A DNA stretch of 64,000 nt, from the NCBI GenBank assembly GCA_036251935.1, contig CP133967.1:2241488-2305487 (forward strand). The letters run 5' to 3'. The notes under the pieces were generated by a model, which was not told the origin of the DNA, ran no database searches, and was given only the letters and a program-made list of their open reading frames with translations. This DNA is from Orbaceae bacterium lpD04 (lineage in GTDB: Bacteria > Pseudomonadota > Gammaproteobacteria > Enterobacterales > Orbaceae). Numbering within the stretch: the stretch's first letter is position 1; every line of letters starts with the position of its first letter. Made by a program: the position numbers and the translations under genes. Positions 1-8,660 of the stretch are shown here, piece after piece.

Positions 1-2
1 AC

Positions 3-2015
3 AATGGTCAGTTTCGATCAAGTGGTGAACCTTATATTACTCATCCTGTTGCCGTTGCTTGCATTCTTGCAGATATGCAACTGGACTTTGAGGCAATCAC
101 CGCTGCATTACTGCATGATACAATTGAAGACACACCTGTTACGTATGAACAAGTTGTTGACCGATTTGGCGAGGACGTAGCTGAGTTAGTTGAAGGGGTT
201 TCTAAGCTCGATAAGCTTAAATTTCGTAACCGTCAAGAAGCACAAGCCGAAAATTTTCGCAAAATGGTGCTCGCGATGGTTAAAGATGTTAGGGTTATCT
301 TAATCAAGCTTGCTGATCGTACGCACAATATGCGCACATTAGGTTCATTAAGGCCTGATAAGCGTCGACGCATTGCGAAAGAAACACTTGAAATATATGC
401 ACCTTTAGCCTATCGCTTAGGGATCCATCATATTAAAACTGAACTTGAAGTGCTCAGTTTTACCGCGATGCATCCAAATCGAGCCAAAGTGATTGAAAAA
501 GTCATTTCATCAGCAAGAAAAACCCGTAAAGAATTAATTAAACAGATTTTATCTGAAATTGAACAACGATTAAGTAGCGCAAAAATTAAGGCGAAAGTGG
601 AAGGTATTGAAAAAAATATCTATGCTATTTACCAAAAAATGCAGTTGCGCGAGCAAAACTTTCTGTCAATTATGGATATCTACATTTTCCGTATTATTGT
701 CAAAGACATTGATAGTTGTTATCGCGTATTAGGCTTGGTGCACAATTTATATAAACCGCGCCTAAACCGCTTCAAAGATTATATCGCCATTCCAAAAGTG
801 AATGGCTATCAGTCTCTTCATTCATCTTTAATCGGTCCTCATGGCACGCCAGTTGAAATACAAATTCGCACTATTGATATGGATCAGATGGCTGAAATGG
901 GCGTTGCTGCGCACTGGGTGTATGATAAAAACGATGAATCAAATAATACTACTGCCCAAATTAAAGCTCAGCGCTGGATGCAAAATTTACTTGAACTTCA
1001 ACAAAGTGTTGTTAACTCTTTTGAATTTATCGAAAATGTAAAATCTGATTTATTTCCTAAAGAGATTTATGTTTTTACGCCAAAAGGCCGTATTGTTGAA
1101 TTACCCGAAGGCGCAACCCCTGTCGATTTAGCTTACGCCGTTCATACCGATATTGGCCATCAATGTATTGGCGCTATTGTTGATCGCAAGCCCTCTCCGC
1201 TTTCGCAGCCATTAAAAAATGGCCAGACAGTTGAAATTTTAACGTCTAACGATAGTAGACCAAGTGCTGGTTGGTTAAATTTTGTTGTTAGCTCAAAGGC
1301 ACGCTCGCGTATTCGCCAAGCACTAAAAAGCCTTAAGCGAGATGATGCAATCGCGCTAGGTAAGCGCTTATTAGATTATTCGTTAGTTGGACAAGGCGGC
1401 GTTAAAGCTATTCCAAAGGCTAAAATAGATAAAATAACAACTATTACTAAATTAAACTCGTTTGATGATCTACTTGCCGAGATTGGCCTTGGTAATATCA
1501 TGAGCCAGTTTGTAGTAAAAAGTATTGAACATAGCGATAAAGTTGACCTTAATCGTTATGGATCAAATAAAAGGCTGATAATAACCGGCACTGAAGGATT
1601 ATTAGTCTCATTTGCTAAATGTTGCCATCCGATTCCTGATGACCCAATCATTGGTAGAATTAACCCAGAAAAAGGTTTATCAATCCATCATGAATCATGC
1701 CGTAATATTATCGGTTACCAAAATCATCCCGATAAATATGTTCCGCTTGAATGGGCGCCGGCAGCAGAACCCTGGTTTATTGCTGAAATTTGGATTGATA
1801 TTACCAATAATGCAGCGATGGCACTTGCCAATATTATCTCAGTAATTAATGCCGAATCAGCAAATGTACAATGGCTAAATACCGAAGAAAAAGACTCAAA
1901 AATTTATACTGTTATTTTGCATATTGAAGTCAAAAATTCAATTCAGCTCAATGAAATTATCCGTAAAATAAGTTATCAGCAAGACGTGGTCAATATTAAC
2001 CGTAATATTAATTAA
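3..2015 (+). CDS. spoT: SpoT, bifunctional (p)ppGpp hydrolase/synthetase, 5'-truncated by window edge
   Basis: Makes and degrades the alarmone (p)ppGpp in the cytoplasm. The frame is open from base 3, so the true start lies outside; the first internal ATG (base 75) is not the start, because the preceding codons read SSGEPYITHPVAVACILAD, which matches the E. coli HD domain and carries its first metal-ligand His. The HD pair follows in LLHDTIEDT. Then come the synthetase domain (GYQSLHSSLIGPHG), a TGS domain (YVFTPKGRIVELPEGATPV) and a C-terminal ACT domain. Similarity to E. coli SpoT is continuous to the stop. recG follows after 3 bp, so the two are probably cotranscribed; in E. coli trmH lies between them. 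Confidence 0.97.
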   Translation, partial: NGQFRSSGEPYITHPVAVACILADMQLDFEAITAALLHDTIEDTPVTYEQVVDRFGEDVAELVEGVSKLDKLKFRNRQEAQAENFRKMVLAMVKDVRVILIKLADRTHNMRTLGSLRPDKRRRIAKETLEIYAPLAYRLGIHHIKTELEVLSFTAMHPNRAKVIEKVISSARKTRKELIKQILSEIEQRLSSAKIKAKVEGIEKNIYAIYQKMQLREQNFLSIMDIYIFRIIVKDIDSCYRVLGLVHNLYKPRLNRFKDYIAIPKVNGYQSLHSSLIGPHGTPVEIQIRTIDMDQMAEMGVAAHWVYDKNDESNNTTAQIKAQRWMQNLLELQQSVVNSFEFIENVKSDLFPKEIYVFTPKGRIVELPEGATPVDLAYAVHTDIGHQCIGAIVDRKPSPLSQPLKNGQTVEILTSNDSRPSAGWLNFVVSSKARSRIRQALKSLKRDDAIALGKRLLDYSLVGQGGVKAIPKAKIDKITTITKLNSFDDLLAEIGLGNIMSQFVVKSIEHSDKVDLNRYGSNKRLIITGTEGLLVSFAKCCHPIPDDPIIGRINPEKGLSIHHESCRNIIGYQNHPDKYVPLEWAPAAEPWFIAEIWIDITNNAAMALANIISVINAESANVQWLNTEEKDSKIYTVILHIEVKNSIQLNEIIRKISYQQDVVNINRNIN

Positions 2016-2018
2016 ATT

Positions 2019-4106
2019 ATGGCTGATAAACGATTACTCAATCACCTAAACATTAGTCATTTGCCTGGGCTTGGCGATGCACTAGAAAAAAAATTTAACT
2101 CATTAGCTATTTACACTGTTGGCGATCTATTATTGCATTTACCTATGCGTTATGAAGATCGCTCAAGTTCAAGCACAATTGCCACGTTATCAATTGGTGA
2201 ACACACGACTATTCAAGGTCAAATCATTAAAAGTGAAGTGATTATTGCTAAAAAACGTATGTTAATTTGCACGGTTAAAGACGAAACGGGCATAATTAAT
2301 CTTCGATTTATGAACTTTTATCCAGGTCAAAAACAAAATATGGCCGTTGGTCGATGGTTAAAAGCTTATGGTGAAGTAAAACAAGGTAAAGTCTACCTTG
2401 AGATGATCCACCCACAAATACAGATCCGCGATAACGAACACGCGCTCGATGATATTGAAACCGAGCGATATACACCAATTTATCCTGCAACTTATGGCTT
2501 AACACAAACCATGTTGCGTAAATTTATTCATTTAGCTTTACTGCTCCTAATGCGTAATCCCACACCAGAACTAATTCCAAGTAAATTTTTAACTGGTTTT
2601 CCAAGCATTGAGCAGGCACTACAAATTATTCATGAGCCACCATTAGATATTAATATTGCAGGGCTTGAAGATGGCAGTCACCCAGCTAAAAAACGATTAA
2701 TATTTGAAGAGTTACTGGCCTATCACCTCAGTATGCAAATGACTAAATCACATAATCAAAATCAGCATGCAATGCCGCTCAAAGTGACGAACCAATATAT
2801 TACGCCATTCTTGCATTCATTACCTTTTTCGCCAACTAATGCGCAAAATCGAGTTGTCAGTGAAATTTATCGAGATATGGCAAAAAATGTGCCGATGATG
2901 CGTTTAGTACAAGGTGATGTTGGCTCAGGGAAAACATTAGTTGCCGCACTTGCAGCGCTTAATGCACTTGAAAATAATCAACAGGTCGTCTTAATGGCGC
3001 CGACAGAAATTTTAGTCGAGCAGCATTATCTCAATTTTTGCCGTTGGTTTGAACCGTTAGGACTAACGGTTAGCTTATTGTCAGGTAAATTAACAGCTAA
3101 AAATAAGCGTGAATGCTATGCAAGCCTAGAATCAGGGCAAACCGATATACTAATTGGTACACATGCTGTATTTGTTGAGCAAGTTAAATTTGCCAATTTA
3201 GGTTTTGTTATTATTGATGAACAACACCGTTTTGGCGTTGCTCAGCGACTATCATTGTGGCAAAAAGGGGTGAAAGATAATATCTATCCTCATCAACTTA
3301 TTATGACGGCAACCCCTATTCCACGTACGCTTGCCATGACAGTTTATGCCGATCTTGACGTTTCAACTATTGATGAACTGCCGCCGGGTAGAACGCCAAT
3401 AACAACCGTTGTATTATCAAACACTCGCCGTAATGACGTTATTGAAAGAATTAAACAAGCCTGCCTTGAAGGTAAACAAGCTTATTGGGTTTGTACGCTA
3501 GTTGAGGAATCTGAAGTCCTTGAAGCACAAGCAGCTGAAGTTGTATTTGCTGAGCTACAAGAGTTATTACCAGGGATCACTGTTGGCCTTATTCACGGCA
3601 AAATGAAACCGATACAAAAGCAGGAAGTCATGCAGGCTTTTAAACAAGGCAATATACAACTATTAATTGCCACAACGGTTATTGAAGTCGGCGTTGACGT
3701 ACCAAATGCCAGTTTAATGGTTATTGAAAATGCTGAGCGACTTGGCTTATCACAATTGCATCAATTACGTGGCCGCGTTGGGCGAGGAAGCGAGGCATCT
3801 CACTGCGTGCTGATGTATCAAACACCGCTAAGCCGAGTCACCAAAGAAAGATTAAATGTAATGCGTGATAGTAATGATGGCTTTGTTATTGCACAAAAAG
3901 ATCTAGAGATCCGCGGCGGCGGTGAGATATTAGGAACAAGGCAAGTTGGTATTGCTGATTTTAGAGTCGTTGATTTAATTCGTGACCAACATATGATAAA
4001 TACGATACAAAGTGTATCTGCTTATTTACTTACACATGATTTTACAGCCGCCGTTACAATTGTTGATAGCTGGCTACCTGATAGAAGCAAATATATTAAC
4101 GCGTAA
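2019..4106 (+). CDS. recG: RecG, ATP-dependent DNA helicase
   Basis: Superfamily 2 helicase that remodels stalled replication forks and branch-migrates Holliday junctions. The 695 residues compare with 693 in E. coli. An N-terminal OB-fold wedge domain is followed by helicase motif I GDVGSGKT (299-306), DEQH (400-403), and the conserved C-terminal QLHQLRGRVGRG motif. The start ATG lies 3 bp after the spoT stop with no separate promoter visible, so translation is probably coupled. A 9-bp inverted repeat right after the stop would end transcription against the convergent lipoprotein gene. Confidence 0.97.
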   Translation: MADKRLLNHLNISHLPGLGDALEKKFNSLAIYTVGDLLLHLPMRYEDRSSSSTIATLSIGEHTTIQGQIIKSEVIIAKKRMLICTVKDETGIINLRFMNFYPGQKQNMAVGRWLKAYGEVKQGKVYLEMIHPQIQIRDNEHALDDIETERYTPIYPATYGLTQTMLRKFIHLALLLLMRNPTPELIPSKFLTGFPSIEQALQIIHEPPLDINIAGLEDGSHPAKKRLIFEELLAYHLSMQMTKSHNQNQHAMPLKVTNQYITPFLHSLPFSPTNAQNRVVSEIYRDMAKNVPMMRLVQGDVGSGKTLVAALAALNALENNQQVVLMAPTEILVEQHYLNFCRWFEPLGLTVSLLSGKLTAKNKRECYASLESGQTDILIGTHAVFVEQVKFANLGFVIIDEQHRFGVAQRLSLWQKGVKDNIYPHQLIMTATPIPRTLAMTVYADLDVSTIDELPPGRTPITTVVLSNTRRNDVIERIKQACLEGKQAYWVCTLVEESEVLEAQAAEVVFAELQELLPGITVGLIHGKMKPIQKQEVMQAFKQGNIQLLIATTVIEVGVDVPNASLMVIENAERLGLSQLHQLRGRVGRGSEASHCVLMYQTPLSRVTKERLNVMRDSNDGFVIAQKDLEIRGGGEILGTRQVGIADFRVVDLIRDQHMINTIQSVSAYLLTHDFTAAVTIVDSWLPDRSKYINA

Positions 4107-4111
4107 GTAAA

Positions 4112-4139
4112 ACAAGGCGCGGTTTAAATAGCGCCTTGT
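4112..4139. terminator. Hairpin between convergent recG and yiaD-like gene
   Basis: The perfect 9-bp arms ACAAGGCGC and GCGCCTTGT surround a 10-nt loop. The hairpin sits between the two convergent stop codons. On the minus strand it is followed by TTTTAC; there is no strong T tract on the plus strand. Confidence 0.6.
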
Positions 4140-4147
4140 AATAAACA

Positions 4148-4807
4148 TTATTGTAATGGTGATAACGTAATTTCAACGCGGCGATTTTGAGCTCGGCCTG
4201 TTTCACTTGTATTTGATGCGATAGGCTGTGATGCACCGGCGCCATAAACTGACATTCGAGCAGCGGATGTTCCTTGCTGAATTAATAGATTAGCCACGCT
4301 ATTTGCGCGTTCTAATGACAATTTTTGGTTGGTTGCATTACTACCCGTAGAATCGGTATGCCCTACAATATTAATAGCAGTTTTTGGGTACTCTTTTAAT
4401 ATCAATGCGACACTGGTCAACGTTTCTGTTCCTAGCGGCTTAAGTGTAGAACTACTCGTATCAAAAGTCACACTGTTTGGCATATTAAGAATGATATTAT
4501 CACCTGATCTTGTTACGCTAACGCCAGTATTACGCAATTTATCACGTAATTTAGATTCTTGAATATCCATGTAGCCACCAACGCCACCACCAAGTACTGC
4601 GCCGGACGCGGCACCAATTAATGCACCTTTTCCACGATCGTGCTTAGATGATGATAGTACACCAATACCTGCGCCAACAGCGCTGCCAAGCAGTGCACCT
4701 TTAGTGGTATTAGCAACTTTTTGCTCACCAGTATAAGGATCGGTCGAGCAGCCAGATAAAACTAACAAAGAGCTTAATGCTAATATTGCAACTGGATAGA
4801 TTTTCAT
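4148..4807 (-). CDS. yiaD: YiaD-type OmpA-family outer-membrane lipoprotein
   Basis: Lipoprotein predicted to sit in the outer membrane and bind peptidoglycan through a C-terminal OmpA domain. I start it at the ATG at 4807, not at the in-frame GTG 12 bp upstream, because a GAGG ribosome site lies at the right distance; this gives 219 residues, as in E. coli YiaD. The signal peptide ends in the lipobox LSGC. A glycine-zipper region (GALLGSAVGAGIG and GAASGAVLGGGVGGY) follows, then the OmpA domain with the GHTDSTGS signature and C-terminal NRRVEITLSP. The sequence aligns with YiaD over its whole length. Confidence 0.93.
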   Translation of the reverse strand: MKIYPVAILALSSLLVLSGCSTDPYTGEQKVANTTKGALLGSAVGAGIGVLSSSKHDRGKGALIGAASGAVLGGGVGGYMDIQESKLRDKLRNTGVSVTRSGDNIILNMPNSVTFDTSSSTLKPLGTETLTSVALILKEYPKTAINIVGHTDSTGSNATNQKLSLERANSVANLLIQQGTSAARMSVYGAGASQPIASNTSETGRAQNRRVEITLSPLQ

Positions 4808-4949
4808 TTTATTCCTCACTTCAATTTTTTCTTACAAATATTTACTATATTTAGCGTAACACTTTAATTATAGTAATCGGCTATAATGCCGATAATAAAC
4901 GGATTATTATAATGTTATAATAACGCGCTCAGTGTAATCTTATTTTACG

Positions 4950-5741
4950 CTAGATATTATCCAAATCGTGCCAAGTTTCAGGTAAGTGCTGCCAAAAACG
5001 CGTTGGCATAAATTGCCGTTGTAATTTTGGGTTAATTCGCTCTTTAATCGTAATTGATTGGCAGTAACGATACCACATATGTTGAAATTGTTTCTCGCTT
5101 GGCGAAAGAAAATCATCATTAATACTGCCATTGACAAGAAAGTTATCTTGCTCATTTAAAGTAATTATTTCTGTTTGTGCTAAATCATAGAAATACCCAT
5201 ATTGCCTTTTGGTGTCAAAAATTGCCCATTTTTGATCGGCAAAGCGATCTTGAAAAAAATCAATCGTTAACGGCAAGCTATTATAGCGGGGTGAAACGGT
5301 TGCAAAATAGACTTTATCACCTTGATTATCAATGGCATTAAAACGTATAAACATCATTAAATAGTGCCGTTCATGAGACACTTTTTTTGCTAACTTTTTG
5401 ATTGCCAAAATATCAAGATCAGCAAAATTATGACTGATATCGTGTGTAGCTTTAAATATTTTAGCTAAATAATTAAAAATCAGTAAGCTGCGCTCAGGTA
5501 ATTCAGAATACCAAACATAAGTTAGCTGCATCAACGCAGTCTTTGATAAACGTTTTTTCATTGCCAAACTGACGCGGCTATATTTTCCCTCTGTCGTTTG
5601 TACGTAGTACTCTTCTGATGTTAATAATGGCAAAACCTCATCTGGCGCGAGGATCAGTTGCGGCCATTTTTTCAATGAAAACGCATCAAAAATAGCAGAA
5701 AGTAGTCCTTCAAAGCTATTGTCGTATCGAAAAACAATCAT
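4950..5741 (-). CDS. DUF4130/TIGR03915-type putative DNA repair protein
   Basis: The 263-residue protein resembles the TIGR03915 (DUF4130) family, which commonly lies next to a radical SAM protein of the TIGR03916 type; in other bacteria DUF4130 is also found fused to UdgX-type uracil-DNA glycosylases. Its reaction is not established. Visible features are the N-terminal YDNSFEGLLSAIFDAF segment, the middle HERHYLMMFIRF segment and a C-terminal WYRYCQSITIKERINPKLQ segment typical of the family. It starts 11 bp after the radical SAM gene stops, so the two form an operon, and it should share that operon's LexA box. Confidence 0.85.
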   Translation of the reverse strand: MIVFRYDNSFEGLLSAIFDAFSLKKWPQLILAPDEVLPLLTSEEYYVQTTEGKYSRVSLAMKKRLSKTALMQLTYVWYSELPERSLLIFNYLAKIFKATHDISHNFADLDILAIKKLAKKVSHERHYLMMFIRFNAIDNQGDKVYFATVSPRYNSLPLTIDFFQDRFADQKWAIFDTKRQYGYFYDLAQTEIITLNEQDNFLVNGSINDDFLSPSEKQFQHMWYRYCQSITIKERINPKLQRQFMPTRFWQHLPETWHDLDNI

Positions 5742-5752
5742 ACTATGCCCTA

Positions 5753-7021
5753 TTACAATGTCATTACTAGCTGTTTAGGCGCTTGTTTTGCCTGTGCCTG
5801 TTCAAGCCCTGATGGCTCTTTTAAAGATAAACGGATATAGTCAGCCGATGCTTCTTGTAGCTTAAAAGAGTGCATTTCATGGCAGATAATAAAAAATTGT
5901 GCTCGTTTAAGCACAACCCCTATGCGTTTTAAAGCGTCAAGGTTAAGGCGTCCGTGTCGACGAGCAGAAACAATTAACCGCGCTGACTTAACGCCTATTC
6001 CTGGTACTCGCAGTATTTTCTCATAACTGGCACGGTTAATATCAATTGGAAAATAGCTTGGATTACGAATCGCCCAACTGAGTTTAGGATCCATATCAAG
6101 ATCTAGTTCTTGGTGGTCATCATTCACAATTTCATCAACATTAAAGTGGTAAAACCTAAGTAGCCAATCCGCCTGATAGAGCCTATTTTCACGAATTCTA
6201 GGTACATCTTTAACCACTGGTAACCGCTTGTCATAGCTATTTACTGGAACAAAGCCTGAATAATAGACTCGTTTCATACTCGGCCTTTTATATAATTTTG
6301 AGGTAAGTTGTAAAATTTGCTGATCAGTTTCATCCGTAGCCCCAACAATAATTTGAGTGCTTTGCCCTGCTGCGGCAAATTTAGGTGCATGACGAAATTT
6401 TTGTCGTTCTTCTTTATTCTCAATCATATGCTGTTGAATATGACGCATCGGTAAATAGATACTTTGGTGATCCTTATCAGGTGCAAGGTGCTTTAAGTTT
6501 GGTTCTGTCGCAATCTCAAGATTAACACTTAGCCTATCTGCATAAAGCCCAGCTTGATAAACAAGTTCACTGCTCGCACCAGGGATCGTTTTCATATGAA
6601 TATAGCCATTGAAACGATGAACAGTGCGCAAATCTTTAATCACTCTAATCATTCTTTCCATCGTATGATCGGCATTTTTGATAATACCTGAGCTTAAAAA
6701 TAGCCCTTCGATATAGTTTCGGCGATAAAACTCAATGGTTAATTCGGCTAATTCTTTGGGCGAAAAAGCAGCACGTTCAATATCATTACTACGACGATTG
6801 ACACAATAAGCGCAGTCATAAAGGCAAAAATTAGTCAACATGATTTTGAGCAATGAAACGCAGCGGCCATCCGCCGTATAACTATGACAAATTCCCCAGC
6901 CTCTAGCACTACCAATACCACCATTTTGATTTTTACGCGTAGTGCCACTTGAAGCACACGAAACATCGTATTTAGCTGATTCTGCCAAAATCTCTAGCTT
7001 TTTAATTGTACTATCTTTCAT
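5753..7021 (-). CDS. Putative DNA modification/repair radical SAM protein (TIGR03916 type)
   Basis: A radical SAM enzyme of unknown reaction thought to act on DNA. The 4Fe-4S cluster motif CLYDCAYC gives cysteines 66, 70 and 73. The C-terminal part carries a helix-hairpin-helix DNA-binding motif (RVPGIGVKSARLIVSARR, about residues 338-355), which fits a DNA substrate. The partner DUF4130 gene follows 11 bp downstream. A consensus LexA operator ends 18 bp before the start codon, so the pair should be induced by DNA damage. The family assignment is firm; the activity is unknown and the SOS control is inferred from the operator. Confidence 0.9.
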   Translation of the reverse strand: MKDSTIKKLEILAESAKYDVSCASSGTTRKNQNGGIGSARGWGICHSYTADGRCVSLLKIMLTNFCLYDCAYCVNRRSNDIERAAFSPKELAELTIEFYRRNYIEGLFLSSGIIKNADHTMERMIRVIKDLRTVHRFNGYIHMKTIPGASSELVYQAGLYADRLSVNLEIATEPNLKHLAPDKDHQSIYLPMRHIQQHMIENKEERQKFRHAPKFAAAGQSTQIIVGATDETDQQILQLTSKLYKRPSMKRVYYSGFVPVNSYDKRLPVVKDVPRIRENRLYQADWLLRFYHFNVDEIVNDDHQELDLDMDPKLSWAIRNPSYFPIDINRASYEKILRVPGIGVKSARLIVSARRHGRLNLDALKRIGVVLKRAQFFIICHEMHSFKLQEASADYIRLSLKEPSGLEQAQAKQAPKQLVMTL

Positions 7022-7039
7022 AATCTTAAGCTTAATTAA

Positions 7040-7055
7040 CTGTATATAAAAACAG
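7040..7055 (-). promoter_or_regulatory. LexA (SOS) box upstream of the radical SAM/DUF4130 operon
   Basis: CTGTATATAAAAACAG matches the CTGT-N8-ACAG consensus exactly. It lies 19-34 bp upstream of the radical SAM start codon, where it would overlap the promoter. A second perfect box lies in front of lexA in this same window (37905), so the organism uses this operator type. Confidence 0.88.
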
Positions 7056-7084
7056 TATATAAGGTATTTTTGGGAAAGTCACTA

Positions 7085-7954
7085 TTAAACAATATTTTTA
7101 GTTTTCCTTAATTTTTTGGGTGTTAGCCCAAAACGATTTTTAAAGTTTTCAGTAAATCTAGAATGGGTTTGATAGCCACATTGTTCAGCAATATTTTGAA
7201 TGGAAAACTCAGTTGTTTGTAATAAATGGAGCCCATGTCCTAATTGTGCATTAGCTTTAATTTCTTTGATCGATTGCTTTTCTTGTCGTAATTTTCGTCG
7301 TAGTGTAGATTCACTCATAAAAAGTAAGTCACAAATTTTTTTTGATGTTATATTTTGAAATTGACTTTGAATAAAAAAATCATGAATCTTATTACCTAAA
7401 AATGATTGTGTACCTAATCTTGCGATATTTTTGTAGCCAAGCTCATAAAGCAGCCTCAAAATTTCATGTCGTCTATGAGCTAAAATAGACTTAGAAGCCC
7501 AAGCAGATATTGTCACAAATTGGTCCAATTCTTCTTGTAGCTCTATTCCAACCTTCCCTTGAATATAGGTAATATCACTTTGCTGTGCAGCTGGGATCCC
7601 AATAAAATCTTCACATTCAAATTCAAGAATAAATGCCATATACTCATTTTGTTGGGGAATATTTCTTACTGTTAACAATTTGTGATCAGATAAAAAAATA
7701 AATTCACTGCTACGACATAAAATTGTTTCAGTTGAACAAATCTCTTTGGTTCCATTTACGATAAAAATAAGTATCGGTTTTGTAAATGCGATATTTTGTA
7801 AATTCTGTTCACTGCTAGCGCTATAGAGGTAGAAAGGTAACGATTTACTGTTTAGTAAAGCTTGCTTGGTTCTGTGAATAAAGTAATTAATCATATTAAT
7901 TATTGACCGAATATCGTTAATAAATGATTGTTTTCGGACAGTATGACATATCAC
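7085..7954 (-). CDS. AraC-family transcriptional regulator
   Basis: The C-terminal 100 residues form an AraC-type double helix-turn-helix: KKICDLLFMSESTLRRKLRQ and FSIQNIAEQCGYQTHSRFTE, ending in the usual FGLTPKKLRK. The N-terminal 180 residues are a ligand or dimerisation domain I cannot assign. The longest frame starts at a GTG (7954) with an AGGAGA about 16 nt upstream, rather far; the ATG at 7894 is an alternative. It diverges from the ybhB/ybcL-like gene with only 43 bp between, so a shared regulatory region is likely. Confidence 0.85.
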   Translation of the reverse strand: MICHTVRKQSFINDIRSIINMINYFIHRTKQALLNSKSLPFYLYSASSEQNLQNIAFTKPILIFIVNGTKEICSTETILCRSSEFIFLSDHKLLTVRNIPQQNEYMAFILEFECEDFIGIPAAQQSDITYIQGKVGIELQEELDQFVTISAWASKSILAHRRHEILRLLYELGYKNIARLGTQSFLGNKIHDFFIQSQFQNITSKKICDLLFMSESTLRRKLRQEKQSIKEIKANAQLGHGLHLLQTTEFSIQNIAEQCGYQTHSRFTENFKNRFGLTPKKLRKTKNIV

Positions 7955-7997
7955 AAATCAATATAATACATCTCCTATTTTACTAAAGAGTAGTTAT

Positions 7998-8546
7998 ATG
8001 AAAATTTATAAAATACTTATCGCATCTATAATATTAATGGTATCGATATCAGCCTATTCATTTGAGCTAACTAGTAGTGATATAAAACAAGGCGAAGATC
8101 TTTCAAACGTATTCGAATTTAATGGCTTTGGTTGTAATGGTGATAATATTTCTCCTATGTTAGCCTGGAAAAATATTCCAGAAGGGACTAAATATTTTGC
8201 AATTACCCTCTATGATCCAGATGCACCATCTGGCAGTGGTTGGTGGCATTGGCAAGTGATAAATATACCTAAAAATATTTTATATTTTGCCCGAGGTACA
8301 GGTAATTCAGATCAAACTAAAATTCCCAATGGCGCCATGCAAATGAGAAATGATTATGGTATTTATGGTTTTGGCGGCGCTTGCCCACCAATTGGTGATA
8401 CCAAACATCATTATCAATTTACTGTATATGCCTTACCTGAAAAATTGGATATGGCAAAAGATAGCTCTGCTGCTTTAGTTGGATTTATGCTAAATGCCAA
8501 TGCAATCGCATCAAGTACTATTGAAGCTTTATATCAACGTGATTAA
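7998..8546 (+). CDS. YbhB/YbcL-family (PEBP, Raf-kinase-inhibitor-like) periplasmic protein
   Basis: The 182-residue protein has a signal peptide (about 1-22, cleavage after SAYS or nearby) and a phosphatidylethanolamine-binding-protein fold. Family motifs are DPDAPSGSGWWHW and the GGACPPIGDTKHHYQFTVYAL segment. The signal peptide makes it closer to periplasmic YbcL than to cytoplasmic YbhB. Its function is unclear. It sits opposite an AraC regulator, which probably controls it, and ends before a hairpin at 8567. Confidence 0.9.
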   Translation: MKIYKILIASIILMVSISAYSFELTSSDIKQGEDLSNVFEFNGFGCNGDNISPMLAWKNIPEGTKYFAITLYDPDAPSGSGWWHWQVINIPKNILYFARGTGNSDQTKIPNGAMQMRNDYGIYGFGGACPPIGDTKHHYQFTVYALPEKLDMAKDSSAALVGFMLNANAIASSTIEALYQRD

Positions 8547-8566
8547 CAAAGTAATATAACCGAAAG

Positions 8567-8589
8567 AAGGGAAGTATTGTGCTTCCCTT
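8567..8589 (+). terminator. Hairpin after the PEBP gene
   Basis: The perfect 8-bp arms AAGGGAAG and CTTCCCTT have a 7-nt loop. It lies 20 bp after the stop. Only a short T run follows, so efficiency is uncertain. The convergent yfaY gene ends at 8661. Confidence 0.55.
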
Positions 8590-8660
8590 TAAGCTTGAAA
8601 AAGGTCAAAAAACTATTTTTTTTGATTTGACTAAAATATGTTTGATTAAAATAATAAAAA

